Of a stretch of DNA of 64,000 nt, positions 23,703 through 33,119 are shown piece after piece. Where the stretch lies: NCBI GenBank assembly GCA_964440115.1, contig CAYTPV010000006.1, forward strand, positions 186,001 to 250,000, in the 5' to 3' direction. A program made the position numbers and the translations under genes. The stretch comes from JAEWWD01 sp964440115 (GTDB taxonomy: Bacteria; Bacillota; Clostridia; Christensenellales; CAG-138). Numbering within the stretch: the stretch's first letter is position 1; every line of letters starts with the position of its first letter. The notes beneath the pieces are model-generated. The model searched no databases and was not told the origin of the DNA. It was given only the letters and a program-made list of their open reading frames with translations.

Positions 23703-25424
23703 TCAAAGTAAATCCTTGAGTTCCTCACGCAGATAACTTTCCACATCTGCGGCGGTGGGAAGGGTCACAACATGTTTGGCGAGACACTGGGCTTTCTCAA
23801 TGGTCAGGCCTGCCAACATCTTCTTAATTGGAGCAACAGAGGCAAACCCCATACTGAGCTTACGCATGCCCAGGCCAACCAATACGGCTGCTGAAAGGGG
23901 ATCGCCGCCCATTTCACCGCAGATGCTCACAGGCTTGCCCGCTAATTTAAACTGCTCCACGACGTATCCGATCAGGCGGAACATGGCGGGATGGTAGGTT
24001 TGATAGTATTTCGCGACGACCGGATTTAACCTGTCAACCGCAGTCATGTACTGGCAGAGATCGTTGGAGCCGATGCTGGCGAAATCAACTTCCTTGGCGG
24101 CCAAATCTGCAATCAGAGCGATGGAGGGGATCTCCACCATAATGCCCAGCTTGTAATTCGGATTATAGGGTATGCCCTGCGCGTTCAATTCGGCTTTTGC
24201 TTCCTCAACATAAGCCTTCGCGTGACGGATATCGTCTAAGCTTGCTACCATTGGCAGCATGATCCAAAGATTACCGTATACGGAGGCGCGCAATGCTGCC
24301 CGCAGCTGCGTTTTGAATATGTCAGGGTTTGAAAAACAAAGACGCAACGCGCGATTTCCTAAAAATGGATTTTCTTCTACGGGCAGCTCCAGACAGTCGA
24401 GCTTTTTATCGCCGCCGATATCCAGCGTACGAAGCGTGATGGGGCGTTCGCCGTAACGGGAGAGAACTTTCTTATAAGCGTCAAACTGGGCGTCTTCGGT
24501 AGGCAACTGGGGGGTTTCCATATAGAAGATTTCCGTACGGAACAGGCCGACGCCGTCGGTATATTGACTTCCGGCAAGCTCCTGCTCACTGGCGGAACCT
24601 ATATTGAGATGGACCTCTACGGATACGCCATCTGCCGTCATGGGCTTTACGTCGAGGTAGCGCTTTGTTTCCTGCGCGCGCGTAAGGTAATCATTGCGCT
24701 TTTCGGCGTAAGTACAGATATCATCCTGCGAGGGATCCAGAAGAATCCTTCCGGTGATGGCATCCACGACGATTGTTTTTCCGTTTTTAATTGTAGTCAT
24801 CAAACCGGGCACACCGAGGACTGCCGGGATTTCGTAGCTGCGCGCTATGATAGCGGAATGGGAGGTCGGACCGCCCATTTCCGTAAGTATCGCCAGCACT
24901 TTTTCCCTGTCCAGCGTGGCCGTATCGGAAGGGAACAGATCCTCGGCGACAATGATATAGGGCTTATCCAATGTAGCGAGATTGTTTTCCGGTATACCTG
25001 CCCAGCAGCGAAGCAATCTGTTTCTGACGTCTTTGAGGTCTGCGGCACGTTCACGGAACATTTCATCGCTGAGTTCGCCGAACATCACAATGAATTTCTC
25101 ATACACCTTGAATACCGCATAATCAGCTGAGAGGTGTTCGTTGTTTACAAGATCCTGAATCTCTTCTTCGAGGGCAACGTCCGAAAGAATATCCTGATGA
25201 GCGACGAATATCTTTGCTTTCTCGGGGTCGTCCTTCTCCATGCGGGTTACGATATCGTTAAGCTCTGCGGCAGCACTATCCTTTGCGGCATTGTATCTAA
25301 TGAGATTTGGCGCAATTTCAGTTTCTGCTATAAGTGATTTGTTGATCACGGGGGAGAAGGGCTTATAGATGTAAGATTCGCCGATTGCTATTCCCGGTGA
25401 AACCGGATTTCCTTTTACTTCCAT
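23703..25424 (-). CDS. ptsI: Phosphoenolpyruvate-protein phosphotransferase (PTS enzyme I)
   Basis: 573 residues from the ATG at 25422-25424, behind GGGAGGT; a TTG 4 codons earlier falls inside that site. The phosphorylated His189 sits in GGPTSHSAI, matching E. coli EI numbering, and the PEP-binding block SICGEMGGDP with its catalytic Cys is near residue 500. EI takes phosphate from PEP and gives it to HPr. HPr is not beside it here, which is unusual; EI stands alone between terminators, with its own promoter. Confidence 0.95.
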   Translation of the reverse strand: MEVKGNPVSPGIAIGESYIYKPFSPVINKSLIAETEIAPNLIRYNAAKDSAAAELNDIVTRMEKDDPEKAKIFVAHQDILSDVALEEEIQDLVNNEHLSADYAVFKVYEKFIVMFGELSDEMFRERAADLKDVRNRLLRCWAGIPENNLATLDKPYIIVAEDLFPSDTATLDREKVLAILTEMGGPTSHSAIIARSYEIPAVLGVPGLMTTIKNGKTIVVDAITGRILLDPSQDDICTYAEKRNDYLTRAQETKRYLDVKPMTADGVSVEVHLNIGSASEQELAGSQYTDGVGLFRTEIFYMETPQLPTEDAQFDAYKKVLSRYGERPITLRTLDIGGDKKLDCLELPVEENPFLGNRALRLCFSNPDIFKTQLRAALRASVYGNLWIMLPMVASLDDIRHAKAYVEEAKAELNAQGIPYNPNYKLGIMVEIPSIALIADLAAKEVDFASIGSNDLCQYMTAVDRLNPVVAKYYQTYHPAMFRLIGYVVEQFKLAGKPVSICGEMGGDPLSAAVLVGLGMRKLSMGFASVAPIKKMLAGLTIEKAQCLAKHVVTLPTAADVESYLREELKDLL

Positions 25425-25599
25425 ACTACCTCCCAAAATCTGTAGTTGCTTACATTTCCTTTAAGAGTTTATTTAAAATGATCATGTGCCGTTTTGGCGC
25501 ATCCGCGAGAAAAATGTTATCTTTCAAAAATAAGATAAACACGATTCCTTAAGCAGTAATAGCATGCACTTCAGTCTTCGGCAGTAATTTGCTTTCATG

Positions 25600-25627
25600 A
25601 TTGTATCATATCCCGACCTTGTGTCAA
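25600..25627 (-). promoter_or_regulatory. ptsI promoter
   Basis: Minus-strand TTGACA (25622-25627), 16-base spacer, TACAAT (25600-25605). Confidence 0.7.
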
Positions 25628-25746
25628 TACAACCAAAGTGACAATCTGGTAAACATCTAATATCTTGGATTATATAAAATAATGCGCAAAGCCACCGTAA
25701 AAAAATACTGTTTAGATGCCTTGCGCAGTTGGAGTTCCCCAATATA

Positions 25747-25780
25747 ATAAAAGGACTCTGCGATAAACAACAGAGTCCTT
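25747..25780 (-). terminator. Terminator of the class II aldolase gene
   Basis: Ten-base arms AAGGACTCTG (25751-25760) and CAGAGTCCTT (25771-25780); on the minus strand the hairpin runs into a TTTTATT tract. Confidence 0.85.
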
Positions 25781-25788
25781 ATTAAAAA

Positions 25789-26466
25789 TTATTGAACCTT
25801 CTTCACGACATCATCCGGCATGTTTTGCGTGCTCTGGCCATAGTAATCAAATACGCGTATAGCCTGCTCCACCTGTGCCGGTGTCAATTCCGCTACGGGG
25901 CCGGCAGACTTGGCAATCAAGTACGTTTTTGCCGCTTCTTCAAGATAAACGCAGGCATACAATGCTTCTTTGAGGGATTTGCCCACAGCCATCACACCGT
26001 GATGCTTTAATATAACTGCTAACTGACTTCCCAAATTGTTTACGGTTTCTATGCCCATATCCAGACTTGCGGCTGAACTGAACGGACATACCTTGACGGG
26101 GCCTTTCGTAGCGTTTGCAAGCGTAGTAACCACAACGGGGAATTCATCCTGAACAAGTCCGAGCGCCGTAGCATATGGCTGATGGGTATGGATAACTGCA
26201 TTGATATCGGGGCGATGACGAAAAATGTACAGCAGCGCCTTTGTATCTACGGACGGTTTTCTTGTACCTTCGATGATATTGCCGTCAAGATCCACAACGA
26301 GCACGTCTTCAGGCACCATTTCGGAATAGATCATACCGGACGGAGTGACGAGAATACTGCCGTCGTCCATTCGAACGCTCACGTTTCCACCTGAAAGCGC
26401 AATAAGATCATAACGATCCATCATGATTCCCGCTTTGATAACTTCCTGTTTCTGCTGTTCAAACAT
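25789..26466 (-). CDS. Class II aldolase/epimerase (FucA/AraD family)
   Basis: 225 residues, the usual size of zinc-dependent L-fuculose-phosphate aldolases and L-ribulose-5-phosphate 4-epimerases. Seen: SGGNVSVRMDDGSILVTPSGM, the metal-binding HTH at 93-95, and a second His in LKHHGVMAVG. Where FucA carries its catalytic Glu (PSSE), this protein reads PSVDT with Asp74, as in AraD, so aldolase or epimerase activity is open. Cleaves or isomerises a sugar phosphate. It is divergent from a PTS EIIA gene, and an own promoter with perfect boxes drives it. Confidence 0.85.
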   Translation of the reverse strand: MFEQQKQEVIKAGIMMDRYDLIALSGGNVSVRMDDGSILVTPSGMIYSEMVPEDVLVVDLDGNIIEGTRKPSVDTKALLYIFRHRPDINAVIHTHQPYATALGLVQDEFPVVVTTLANATKGPVKVCPFSSAASLDMGIETVNNLGSQLAVILKHHGVMAVGKSLKEALYACVYLEEAAKTYLIAKSAGPVAELTPAQVEQAIRVFDYYGQSTQNMPDDVVKKVQ

Positions 26467-26565
26467 GTAAATATTCCTCCCGGCAATATGACATAAATAA
26501 AAATAACTGAAATGCTGACCGCATAACAGCTACGCAATTTGCAGGTATGTCCAAAGTTCTTATCC

Positions 26566-26593
26566 ATTATAGCATAAGAGTTACAATTGTCAA
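26566..26593 (-). promoter_or_regulatory. Aldolase gene promoter
   Basis: Minus-strand TTGACA (26588-26593), 16-base spacer, TATAAT (26566-26571). Both hexamers are consensus, and the leader is about 90 bases. Confidence 0.75.
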
Positions 26594-26700
26594 TCAAGTA
26601 TTCAAAACGATCATGTCTCAAGTGGTTTAATATTGAACAAAAGGATAACATAACATGAAAGGACAGCAATCCTTTTTTTGTACGATTTGGAGCGTCAAGT

Positions 26701-26730
26701 TTTACTTTTTAAAGTACTCTGGTATATAAT
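26701..26730 (+). promoter_or_regulatory. EIIA gene promoter
   Basis: TTTACT (26701-26706), 18-base spacer, TATAAT (26725-26730), about 30 bases before the GTG start. Just upstream, AAAGGA/TCCTTT arms with a T run (about 26658-26679) form a small terminator-like hairpin pointing toward this promoter. Confidence 0.55.
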
Positions 26731-26760
26731 AAAAAAGATGTTTTAGCAAGGAGGATTTCC

Positions 26761-27219
26761 GTGGAAGAAAAGATATTCTTTACAGTACGGGAAGATCTTG
26801 TTTTGCTTGACGTCGAAGGAAATACCCGCGACGAAGTATTGTGGCAGATTGCTTCCTTACTATTCAAGAAAGGGATTGTCAAGGATTCGTTCTATGATGC
26901 CCTTATTGAAAGGGAAAACGCGTATCCAACCGGCTTGCCGATCGGTGAAGTGAATGTAGCTATTCCCCATACATATCCGGAGCATATTAACGAAGTCGCA
27001 ATTACAATCGCCATCCCCAGCAGCCCCGTTATCTTTCAAAATATGGGCGCGCGTGACGAAGAATTGCTTGTTCATGTGATTGTCTGTCTTTGTATGAAAA
27101 AATCAGAAGATAATGTGAAGCTGCTGCCAGCCTTAATGGGATTTTTTGCGCAAGAGACGAATTTACGAGGATTACTCGCCTGCAAAACGCCGGCGGAAGT
27201 AATAAATTTTATCAATTGA
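26761..27219 (+). CDS. PTS EIIA component, fructose/galactitol type
   Basis: 152 residues with a GTG start behind AAGGAGG. The phospho-accepting His70 is in VAIPHTYPEH, and LIERENAYPTGLPIG upstream is the standard EIIA type-2 block. EIIA receives phosphate from HPr and passes it to EIIB, or acts as a regulator. No EIIB or EIIC lies beside it; the only EIIC in the window is at 8022. The following gene is a PHP phosphatase 13 bases downstream. Confidence 0.88.
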   Translation: MEEKIFFTVREDLVLLDVEGNTRDEVLWQIASLLFKKGIVKDSFYDALIERENAYPTGLPIGEVNVAIPHTYPEHINEVAITIAIPSSPVIFQNMGARDEELLVHVIVCLCMKKSEDNVKLLPALMGFFAQETNLRGLLACKTPAEVINFIN

Positions 27220-27232
27220 AAGGTCAATACGA

Positions 27233-27967
27233 ATGAAAATTGTTGGTGATACACATACGCATACGATTGCCTGCAACCATGCAATGGGCACCGTAACGGA
27301 GAATGCCGCCTATGCAAAAAGGCTGGGGCATCGGTTTGTGGGAATTACGGAGCACTGCTGCACGCTGCCTTATGCGCCCCCGCTTTGGTTCTTTAACAAT
27401 ATGCTGGGCAACATGCCGCATGAAATTGACGGTGTGTTTATACTCAAGGGAGTAGAGGCCAATATCGTTGATGTGGCTGGCAATCTGGATATGCCGGAGA
27501 ACTATCTAAAAAAATTGGATATCGTCATAGCGTCCGCTCATCATCAGGCATTTGAAGAAGGCAGCTGGACAGCGGAAGACTTCACCAATATGTATTGCGC
27601 CGTAGCTGCAAATCCGTTGGTTGATATCATTGGGCACAGCGGCAGCATGGAGTTCCCGCACGATTATGAACGCGTGGTCCGCGCATACAAGCAGTATGAT
27701 AAAATCGTAGAGATCAATTCCAGCTCCCCCAATGCGCGTCCCGGCGGTGAAAAAAACTGCAGGGAGATTATTCGGCTTTGTAAACAGTACGGGGTGAAGG
27801 TGGTGGCCGCTTCGGATGCGCACTCGCCGCAGAATGTAGGAAAGGTCGGATGGTCCATTTCAGAGCTGGAAGCGCAGGATTTTCCGGAAGAACTTGTGGT
27901 TAACGCGGATTACACTCGCTTCCGTGAGGAGTTTTTCCGCAGGCGCGGTCTTGTAATGCCTGAATAA
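27233..27967 (+). CDS. PHP-domain phosphatase, YcdX-like
   Basis: 244 residues. The PHP metal motifs are present: GDTHTHT near the start, a second His pair in GITEHCC, KGVEANI, ASAHHQ, IGHSGSM and SDAHSP. These set up a trinuclear metal site in a distorted TIM barrel, as in the YcdX family, which hydrolyses phosphate esters. The substrate is unknown; its place behind an EIIA gene suggests a sugar phosphate or a related metabolite. Starts behind GAAAGG; ends at a bidirectional terminator shared with the glucokinase gene. Confidence 0.85.
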   Translation: MKIVGDTHTHTIACNHAMGTVTENAAYAKRLGHRFVGITEHCCTLPYAPPLWFFNNMLGNMPHEIDGVFILKGVEANIVDVAGNLDMPENYLKKLDIVIASAHHQAFEEGSWTAEDFTNMYCAVAANPLVDIIGHSGSMEFPHDYERVVRAYKQYDKIVEINSSSPNARPGGEKNCREIIRLCKQYGVKVVAASDAHSPQNVGKVGWSISELEAQDFPEELVVNADYTRFREEFFRRRGLVMPE

Positions 27968-27980
27968 CTGGGAATACCGC

Positions 27981-28011
27981 AAAAACGGACCGACTATGCC
28001 GGTCCGTTTTT
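27981..28011. terminator. Bidirectional terminator between PHP and glucokinase genes
   Basis: AAAAACGGACCG and CGGTCCGTTTTT arms with a seven-base loop; A run on one side and T run on the other make it work for both converging genes. Confidence 0.92.
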
Positions 28012-28026
28012 ATAGTGTCAGGTATG

Positions 28027-28989
28027 TTATACGGCGCACGTTTCGTTGCGATAAAGCATGGCAGCGCCAATGATGCCCGCGTCGTTTCCCAACTCTGCGG
28101 GCACAATTCTTGAATACTTCTCGTAGAAACATTTTTTTCGGACGTTTTCGTTTACAGGACGGAACAGGAAATCACCTGCGCCGATCACCCCTCCGCCGAG
28201 CGCTATGATTTCCGGGTCCAGAATATGGATGCAGGACGTGATTGCGGATCCCAATTGATCGACATATTGTTCGAAAATGTCTCTGGCGATGGCGTCGCCG
28301 GCTTTTGCGCAGTCGATTACAAGTTTGGCGGTCACTTTTTTTAAGTCCCCGTCTGCCTGCGTATAGATAAGAGCCTTGGGGTAATCGATGATGCTTCTAC
28401 GGCCCTGCTGTACAAGCCAGGTAGCCGTGCAGATGGCTTCGATACACCCATGCATGCCGCAAGTGCAAATCGGCCCGCCGTGCGCAAGCACCATATGGCC
28501 CAATTCCACACCATTGCCTAACCCGCCGTTGAACATTCTGCCGCCCAATATGATGCCGCCGCCAATCCCCGTTCCGAGAGTCATCAAAACGGCGGTTTTT
28601 ACGCCCCGGAACGCGCCCGCGTGCAGTTCCGCCAGTGCTGCCGCATTGGCATCATTGGCAAGGAAGACAGGAACGGTGGGAAAGTGCGTTTTCATTTCAG
28701 CTTTAAGAGGAGCGTCATGGAGCTGCAGGTTATGCGCGTGCAGCACACGTTCGCAGGAAGAATCAATGCTGCCCGGAACAGCAATGCCTATGGACCCGAA
28801 AGATGATGCATCGACCGCAAGCTCATTCGCCAGATCCCTGACGAGCGAAGCCATCAGTGCTATGATTTTTTGGTAGGACTCTCCCGTAGGGAAGGAAACA
28901 CTTCTTCGCGCGACTATGCGCATATCATTGTCGTCCACCGCGCCGACAGCTATTTTTGTACCACCGACATCAAATCCAATATGCAGCAT
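28027..28989 (-). CDS. ROK-family glucokinase
   Basis: 320 residues. The ATP-binding DVGGTKIAVG is at the N-terminus, ELGHMVL supplies the catalytic/substrate region, and the ROK zinc motif is CTCGMHGCIEA. Phosphorylates glucose (or a related sugar such as N-acetylmannosamine) with ATP in the cytoplasm. It lies 15 bases behind hprK in a run of minus-strand genes with hprK and a HAD phosphatase, linking it to carbon control. Confidence 0.9.
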   Translation of the reverse strand: MLHIGFDVGGTKIAVGAVDDNDMRIVARRSVSFPTGESYQKIIALMASLVRDLANELAVDASSFGSIGIAVPGSIDSSCERVLHAHNLQLHDAPLKAEMKTHFPTVPVFLANDANAAALAELHAGAFRGVKTAVLMTLGTGIGGGIILGGRMFNGGLGNGVELGHMVLAHGGPICTCGMHGCIEAICTATWLVQQGRRSIIDYPKALIYTQADGDLKKVTAKLVIDCAKAGDAIARDIFEQYVDQLGSAITSCIHILDPEIIALGGGVIGAGDFLFRPVNENVRKKCFYEKYSRIVPAELGNDAGIIGAAMLYRNETCAV

Positions 28990-29004
28990 GCTAAGTCCTC
29001 CCGA

Positions 29005-29928
29005 TTAGAAATTCTCAAGTTCTTCCATCCAGCGACGATCGAATTCTTTGGCAGCGTCATATCCAAGCTTTTTTAATCTATAATTTCGCGCAGCAACTTC
29101 CACTATGATTGCGAGGTTGCGGCCCGGCCGCACAGGCATGAGAATATGCGGAATTTTTACATCCAATATGGATACCGTTTCCTCATCCAGACCCAGGCGG
29201 TCATAGGCCTTACCGTCCTGCCACATTTCCATTTCCATGACGATGTCGATGGACTTTTCCTGAATAACGGCGCCTACGCCGTACATATACCGGACGTCAA
29301 TGAGCCCTATACCGCGAATTTCAAGCAGGTATCTTGTAAGGGAAGGCGCGGTTCCGGAAAGACGATTTTCGGCCACCCGGCGTATTTCCAGAACATCGTC
29401 CGCAACCAACCGGTGTCCGCGTTTAACAAGCTCTAATGCCGTTTCGCTTTTGCCCATGCCGCTTTCTCCTGTGAGCATTACGCCGACACCGTAAATATCC
29501 AGCAGTACGCCATGCCTCGTAATGGTAGGGGCAAGCAGACGATCGAGATAATTCGTGATGGAATGGCTGACCTTGGTGGTCGGCCTGGAACTTGAAAACA
29601 ACGGTGTATTTGTTTCCTTTGCCTGCTGCAGGAACAATTCAGGCGGTTCATAGGAGCGCGCAAATACCACACAGGGCACATCGCGTTTAAGTATATCGCT
29701 GATGCGCTTTTGCAGCACATCGGTAGGCAATTGGAGCATGTAGTGCATCTCTGCATTACCAATGATCTGCACACGGTCATATGCAAAATGCTGCAGAAAT
29801 CCGGTCAGCTGCAAACCGGGGCGATTGATTTCGCTCTCCGAAATCGTCAGTTCGCCGCGCCCCTCATATACAACACTCAATTCGAGAGATTTGCTGAAGT
29901 CTGCTACAGTAATGATTACATTTTGCAT
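29005..29928 (-). CDS. hprK: HPr kinase/phosphorylase
   Basis: 307 residues. Walker A GESGMGKS at 154-161 and the catalytic His139 in TITRHGVLLD are in place, and the HprK signature EIRGIGLIDVR follows. It phosphorylates HPr on Ser46 when glycolytic intermediates are high, which switches on carbon catabolite repression with CcpA, and removes the phosphate when they fall. Its presence implies an HPr gene elsewhere in the genome. It sits between the HAD phosphatase and glucokinase genes on the same strand. Confidence 0.96.
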   Translation of the reverse strand: MQNVIITVADFSKSLELSVVYEGRGELTISESEINRPGLQLTGFLQHFAYDRVQIIGNAEMHYMLQLPTDVLQKRISDILKRDVPCVVFARSYEPPELFLQQAKETNTPLFSSSRPTTKVSHSITNYLDRLLAPTITRHGVLLDIYGVGVMLTGESGMGKSETALELVKRGHRLVADDVLEIRRVAENRLSGTAPSLTRYLLEIRGIGLIDVRYMYGVGAVIQEKSIDIVMEMEMWQDGKAYDRLGLDEETVSILDVKIPHILMPVRPGRNLAIIVEVAARNYRLKKLGYDAAKEFDRRWMEELENF

Positions 29929-29943
29929 ACGACAATCATCCTC

Positions 29944-30747
29944 CTATTCGGCAAGCATGATGTGATCGATCACCCAGGCGACGCCATCTTCTTCGCAAGC
30001 TGGCGCGATAACATCTGCGATATCCTTTATTGCCTGCTGGCCGTTCCCGACACAGACACCCAAGCCCGCCATTTGTATCATTTGATAGTCAAGCGTATTA
30101 TCACCGACGGCAACCGTTTCAGCGGGCAGTATTCCCATGAGATCTGCCGTATGCAGCACGGCTGTGCCTTTATTCGCACCAAATCGGTTCAATTCAATAT
30201 AGCCGGGCTTGGAGGAGGCGACTTCCATACGATCCGCAAAACGGGAAGAGTAACGCTTGATCATTTCCGCTTCCTGTTCGCCCGGTTCGGCATAAACAAG
30301 TACCTTTGGCACGTTGTACCAATCCTTTTCGCGAATCATCGGGTCAACCTGAAATGGCAAATTCAAAAAGGAAGTGTAACGAACTGAGAACTCGCTTTCC
30401 TTCTCAAAAATCACAGTATCTCCCTGATAAAGCTGCGCGTGCAATCCCCATTCTTTGGAGCAGTTGAGTACTTCCCGTATCAGCTTGGGATCGATGCTTC
30501 CCATGAACATGGATTCATCTGTTATCGTATTCATGATGCAAGCACCGCCGTACACGATGACGGGGCCTTGAATGTCGAGCTTCTTCCAAATACTGCTGGC
30601 CCCTTTATATCCGCGTCCGGTGGCGATCGTAACAAAAATACCTGCATCCTGTGCCCGGCGTATAGCGGCAAGGTTTCCGGATGAAATCTGTTTGTCGTTT
30701 CCAATGAGCGTGTCGTCAATATCAAGAAATAGGGCTTTGTACTTCAT
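29944..30747 (-). CDS. HAD-superfamily (Cof-type) sugar-phosphate phosphatase
   Basis: 267 residues from the ATG at 30745-30747, behind AAGGAAGG; a longer upstream frame lacks a site. Motif I is LFLDIDDTL near the start, motif II FVTIATGRG, and motif IV VAVGDNTLDYQMIQ. The large cap insertion is the Cof/IIB type, usually acting on sugar phosphates, pyridoxal phosphate or FMN. Substrate not predictable. First of the phosphatase-hprK-glucokinase group; the gap to hprK is 15 bases. Confidence 0.87.
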   Translation of the reverse strand: MKYKALFLDIDDTLIGNDKQISSGNLAAIRRAQDAGIFVTIATGRGYKGASSIWKKLDIQGPVIVYGGACIMNTITDESMFMGSIDPKLIREVLNCSKEWGLHAQLYQGDTVIFEKESEFSVRYTSFLNLPFQVDPMIREKDWYNVPKVLVYAEPGEQEAEMIKRYSSRFADRMEVASSKPGYIELNRFGANKGTAVLHTADLMGILPAETVAVGDNTLDYQMIQMAGLGVCVGNGQQAIKDIADVIAPACEEDGVAWVIDHIMLAE

Positions 30748-30871
30748 GAATTCCTTCCTTTGCATATTGCACAAATATATAATGCGCGTGGATATGTATG
30801 TCCTTATACCAACAAACGCATGCATTCATTACTCATTTTAATGAATCTTGGTACAAAAGGAAAGCACTATA

Positions 30872-32278
30872 TTATTGCTTTACCGATAATTCCCCCTCAT
30901 TCTCTTCTTTTTCAGAAGTACCATAATATAAATCGGAAGAAATATATACGGTTCCCCGAATAGAGCGGTAGGTATCTTCATAAGCAAGCTGCTGTCGTAT
31001 CAGATTACCGTCGGCATCATAGTATTCCTTATATGTCTGGGATTTCGTTCCTCTATGCGCTTCGCGGAATACCACGCGCGTATTGGAAGGCAGTGTTTCA
31101 TCAAGCAATACATCCTCACCGGGCGAAGAAAGCGAGGCTATCCGCTTAGAGGTAATCTTGATGCTCATACCGTCCGGAAGAGGTTTTCCATATAAGGATA
31201 TTGTAATTCGCTTTTGGGAATCGGTTTTCGCAAGCACGTATATATCGCAGTCGCTGCTGTTCACAAAACGAAAATTGGGGCCTCCCGTACTGATGGTTGC
31301 ATCCCGGCCGATATCGATATACCCCAGCGGCCAGCTGTGCGGTCGCCGCTCCAGTATCGTAAGGTCTGCCATCATAACGGCATTGAAAAGCGTGGTGCTG
31401 ACCTGACAGACGCCGCCACCGTATTCCTGTTGATACCGGCCTTCTCGGATACCTGTCGCCATGCGCCATCCGTTTCTCGCGTTGCGGGGCCCTAAAATGG
31501 AGTTGATATCGAATTCCTCCCCGGGTGATAGCTTCGTTCCATCAATGAGGCTGACAGCCTTTTTGATATTAAACATGCGTCCCGATCCGTTATAAGGCGA
31601 TTTGGCAAACGAAGTGGAAAAAGTCGCAACGAGCTGGTGTTCGCTTCGCGCCTGATCTTCCGTATACTCTGGATTGAGCACTGTATAAGGCAGCGATATG
31701 CGTGCGCTCGTTTTATGTTCAACGGCATTGGCAAGCAATTGCAGCAATTCTTTCGATTTCGCTTCAATTCCGGTACTGTCCGACGTATAGGCGAACATGC
31801 CATCCTGCGAACGATCCAATTCTACGGTTGCGTTAACAGGTTTTACATAAAATGAATTCCCTAAGGTTTCAATTTGCTTTTGGGCGGCATCAGTATCCAG
31901 CCACATTTTTATGGAAAGTTCTCTGGGTTGCTGCCGTAAGCCATTGTGCTGCGGCATGTACGCCGCTTCACGCAGCATGTCTTCCAGATCCGTCCGTATA
32001 GGTAATTCTGAGCCTTTCACTTTCACCGTTCTTGACTGACCGGGTGCCTGCAATTCGACGTCAAAACGCATAGATTGTATTATATTATCGATGCGCGACT
32101 GTACAATCTCGCGGGCGGATGCAATATCTTGGCGCGAAACATCCATGCCTTCTATAAAAATATCTTCACCAAGCCGAAAGGATTCTGGCGGCTGTGTACC
32201 ACGGGGCACAGCGTTACATCCTGCCGCTAATAAACTGAGCAGGAGCAACACAATAATTACGATACTCTTCCTTTGCAA
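30872..32278 (-). CDS. VanW-family lipoprotein with G5-like C-terminus
   Basis: 468 residues. Lipoprotein signal peptide with lipobox LAAGC (Cys21). Residues ~40-230 look like two peptidoglycan-binding (PG_binding_4-type) domains. The VanW domain follows at ~250-350 (SPGEEFDINSILGPRN, YGGGVCQVSTTLFNA). The C-terminal ~90 residues resemble a G5 domain. Such proteins sit on the outer face of the membrane and are linked to the cell wall and, in some cases, to vancomycin-resistance clusters; no van genes are here. It has no obvious operon partner. Confidence 0.87.
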   Translation of the reverse strand: MQRKSIVIIVLLLLSLLAAGCNAVPRGTQPPESFRLGEDIFIEGMDVSRQDIASAREIVQSRIDNIIQSMRFDVELQAPGQSRTVKVKGSELPIRTDLEDMLREAAYMPQHNGLRQQPRELSIKMWLDTDAAQKQIETLGNSFYVKPVNATVELDRSQDGMFAYTSDSTGIEAKSKELLQLLANAVEHKTSARISLPYTVLNPEYTEDQARSEHQLVATFSTSFAKSPYNGSGRMFNIKKAVSLIDGTKLSPGEEFDINSILGPRNARNGWRMATGIREGRYQQEYGGGVCQVSTTLFNAVMMADLTILERRPHSWPLGYIDIGRDATISTGGPNFRFVNSSDCDIYVLAKTDSQKRITISLYGKPLPDGMSIKITSKRIASLSSPGEDVLLDETLPSNTRVVFREAHRGTKSQTYKEYYDADGNLIRQQLAYEDTYRSIRGTVYISSDLYYGTSEKEENEGELSVKQ

Positions 32279-32385
32279 CCCATTTCCTCCTTATAAAATA
32301 ATCATGCCATCCCATGATTATATTGGCCTGCCCATATGGCTAACATGTATTTGTTTTTCATGTTGTATGGATAAATCATTGCAAT

Positions 32386-32407
32386 AAAAAAAAGCTGCCT
32401 TCGCAGC
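32386..32407 (-). terminator. Terminator of nrdDG
   Basis: Short hairpin GCTGC-GAAG-GCAGC (32394-32407) followed on the minus strand by eight T. Confidence 0.88.
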
Positions 32408-32432
32408 AAAAAGTGGCATTTGCAAATGAATG

Positions 32433-33119
32433 TTACCATTCAATATTGGGCTGCACCTGCTTAAGGGCAGATGAAAGTCTCATTAGGTCGCTCACGGATA
32501 TCACAGGCCGTCTGAGCAGCAGCGCATGCGAAGGCAGGTATGTTTCCGGCATTCGAAACAGATTCAGTCGGTAATGGGGGAGAGGGGGCAATGCCTGCAT
32601 CAGTTCAAGCAGCGCCGTTTCCTGCAATCCGGGATACAGTGTTGTGCGCGCTTCAAAAGGAATGCCGGATTTCAAAAGAAGATTGATTGTTTGATAAGCC
32701 CTGTTATAGCCTTCGTCATCGCCGCATACCCAACCATAATCCGAGAACGGCGCTTTAAAATCAACGGCTGCATAATCGATCAGATTTTCACGAAGAAGTG
32801 TTTGAATGACCGGCAGATGCTGCCCATTCGTGTCCAGTTTGGTGCGAAAACCCATATCCTTTATGGTGCGCAGCAATTCCGGCAAATCTTCCTGCAGTGC
32901 GGGCTCGCCTCCGCTCAGCACAACTCCCTCCAGAAGACCGCGGCGCTTTTCAAGAAACGCGAGTACTTCCTCCATGGGAATAACAGGGCCGCCGCCGTCA
33001 AGCAGGGCCCTGTTATGGCAATAAAAACAATTCAAATCGCAGCCGCGGGTAAACAGCACACAGCTCAAATAACCCGGATAGTCAATGGTGCTGCACCGCT
33101 GCATACCGCCAAATATCAT
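32433..33119 (-). CDS. nrdG: Anaerobic ribonucleotide reductase activating protein
   Basis: 228 residues. Radical SAM cluster motif CDLNCFYC (Cys27, 31, 34) and the downstream GGEPALQ motif. It uses S-adenosylmethionine and a 4Fe-4S cluster to install the glycyl radical in NrdD. Length fits the longer clostridial version. Its start overlaps the NrdD stop by ATGA, so the two are translated together. Confidence 0.95.
   Translation of the reverse strand: MIFGGMQRCSTIDYPGYLSCVLFTRGCDLNCFYCHNRALLDGGGPVIPMEEVLAFLEKRRGLLEGVVLSGGEPALQEDLPELLRTIKDMGFRTKLDTNGQHLPVIQTLLRENLIDYAAVDFKAPFSDYGWVCGDDEGYNRAYQTINLLLKSGIPFEARTTLYPGLQETALLELMQALPPLPHYRLNLFRMPETYLPSHALLLRRPVISVSDLMRLSSALKQVQPNIEW

Larger units (their letters stand above)
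25425..25788. other. Intergenic region upstream of ptsI
   Basis: Holds the ptsI promoter (25600-25627), a 175-base ptsI leader and, at its far end, the terminator of the aldolase gene. The leader contains short inverted patches (for example AAAATAAGAT.. near 25525) but no riboswitch I recognise. No gene. Confidence 0.4.

Noticed and set aside
30872..32278. Vancomycin-resistance locus suggested by the VanW domain
   Set aside because: No vanH/A/X or vanR/S genes nearby; VanW-domain lipoproteins are widespread in Clostridia.
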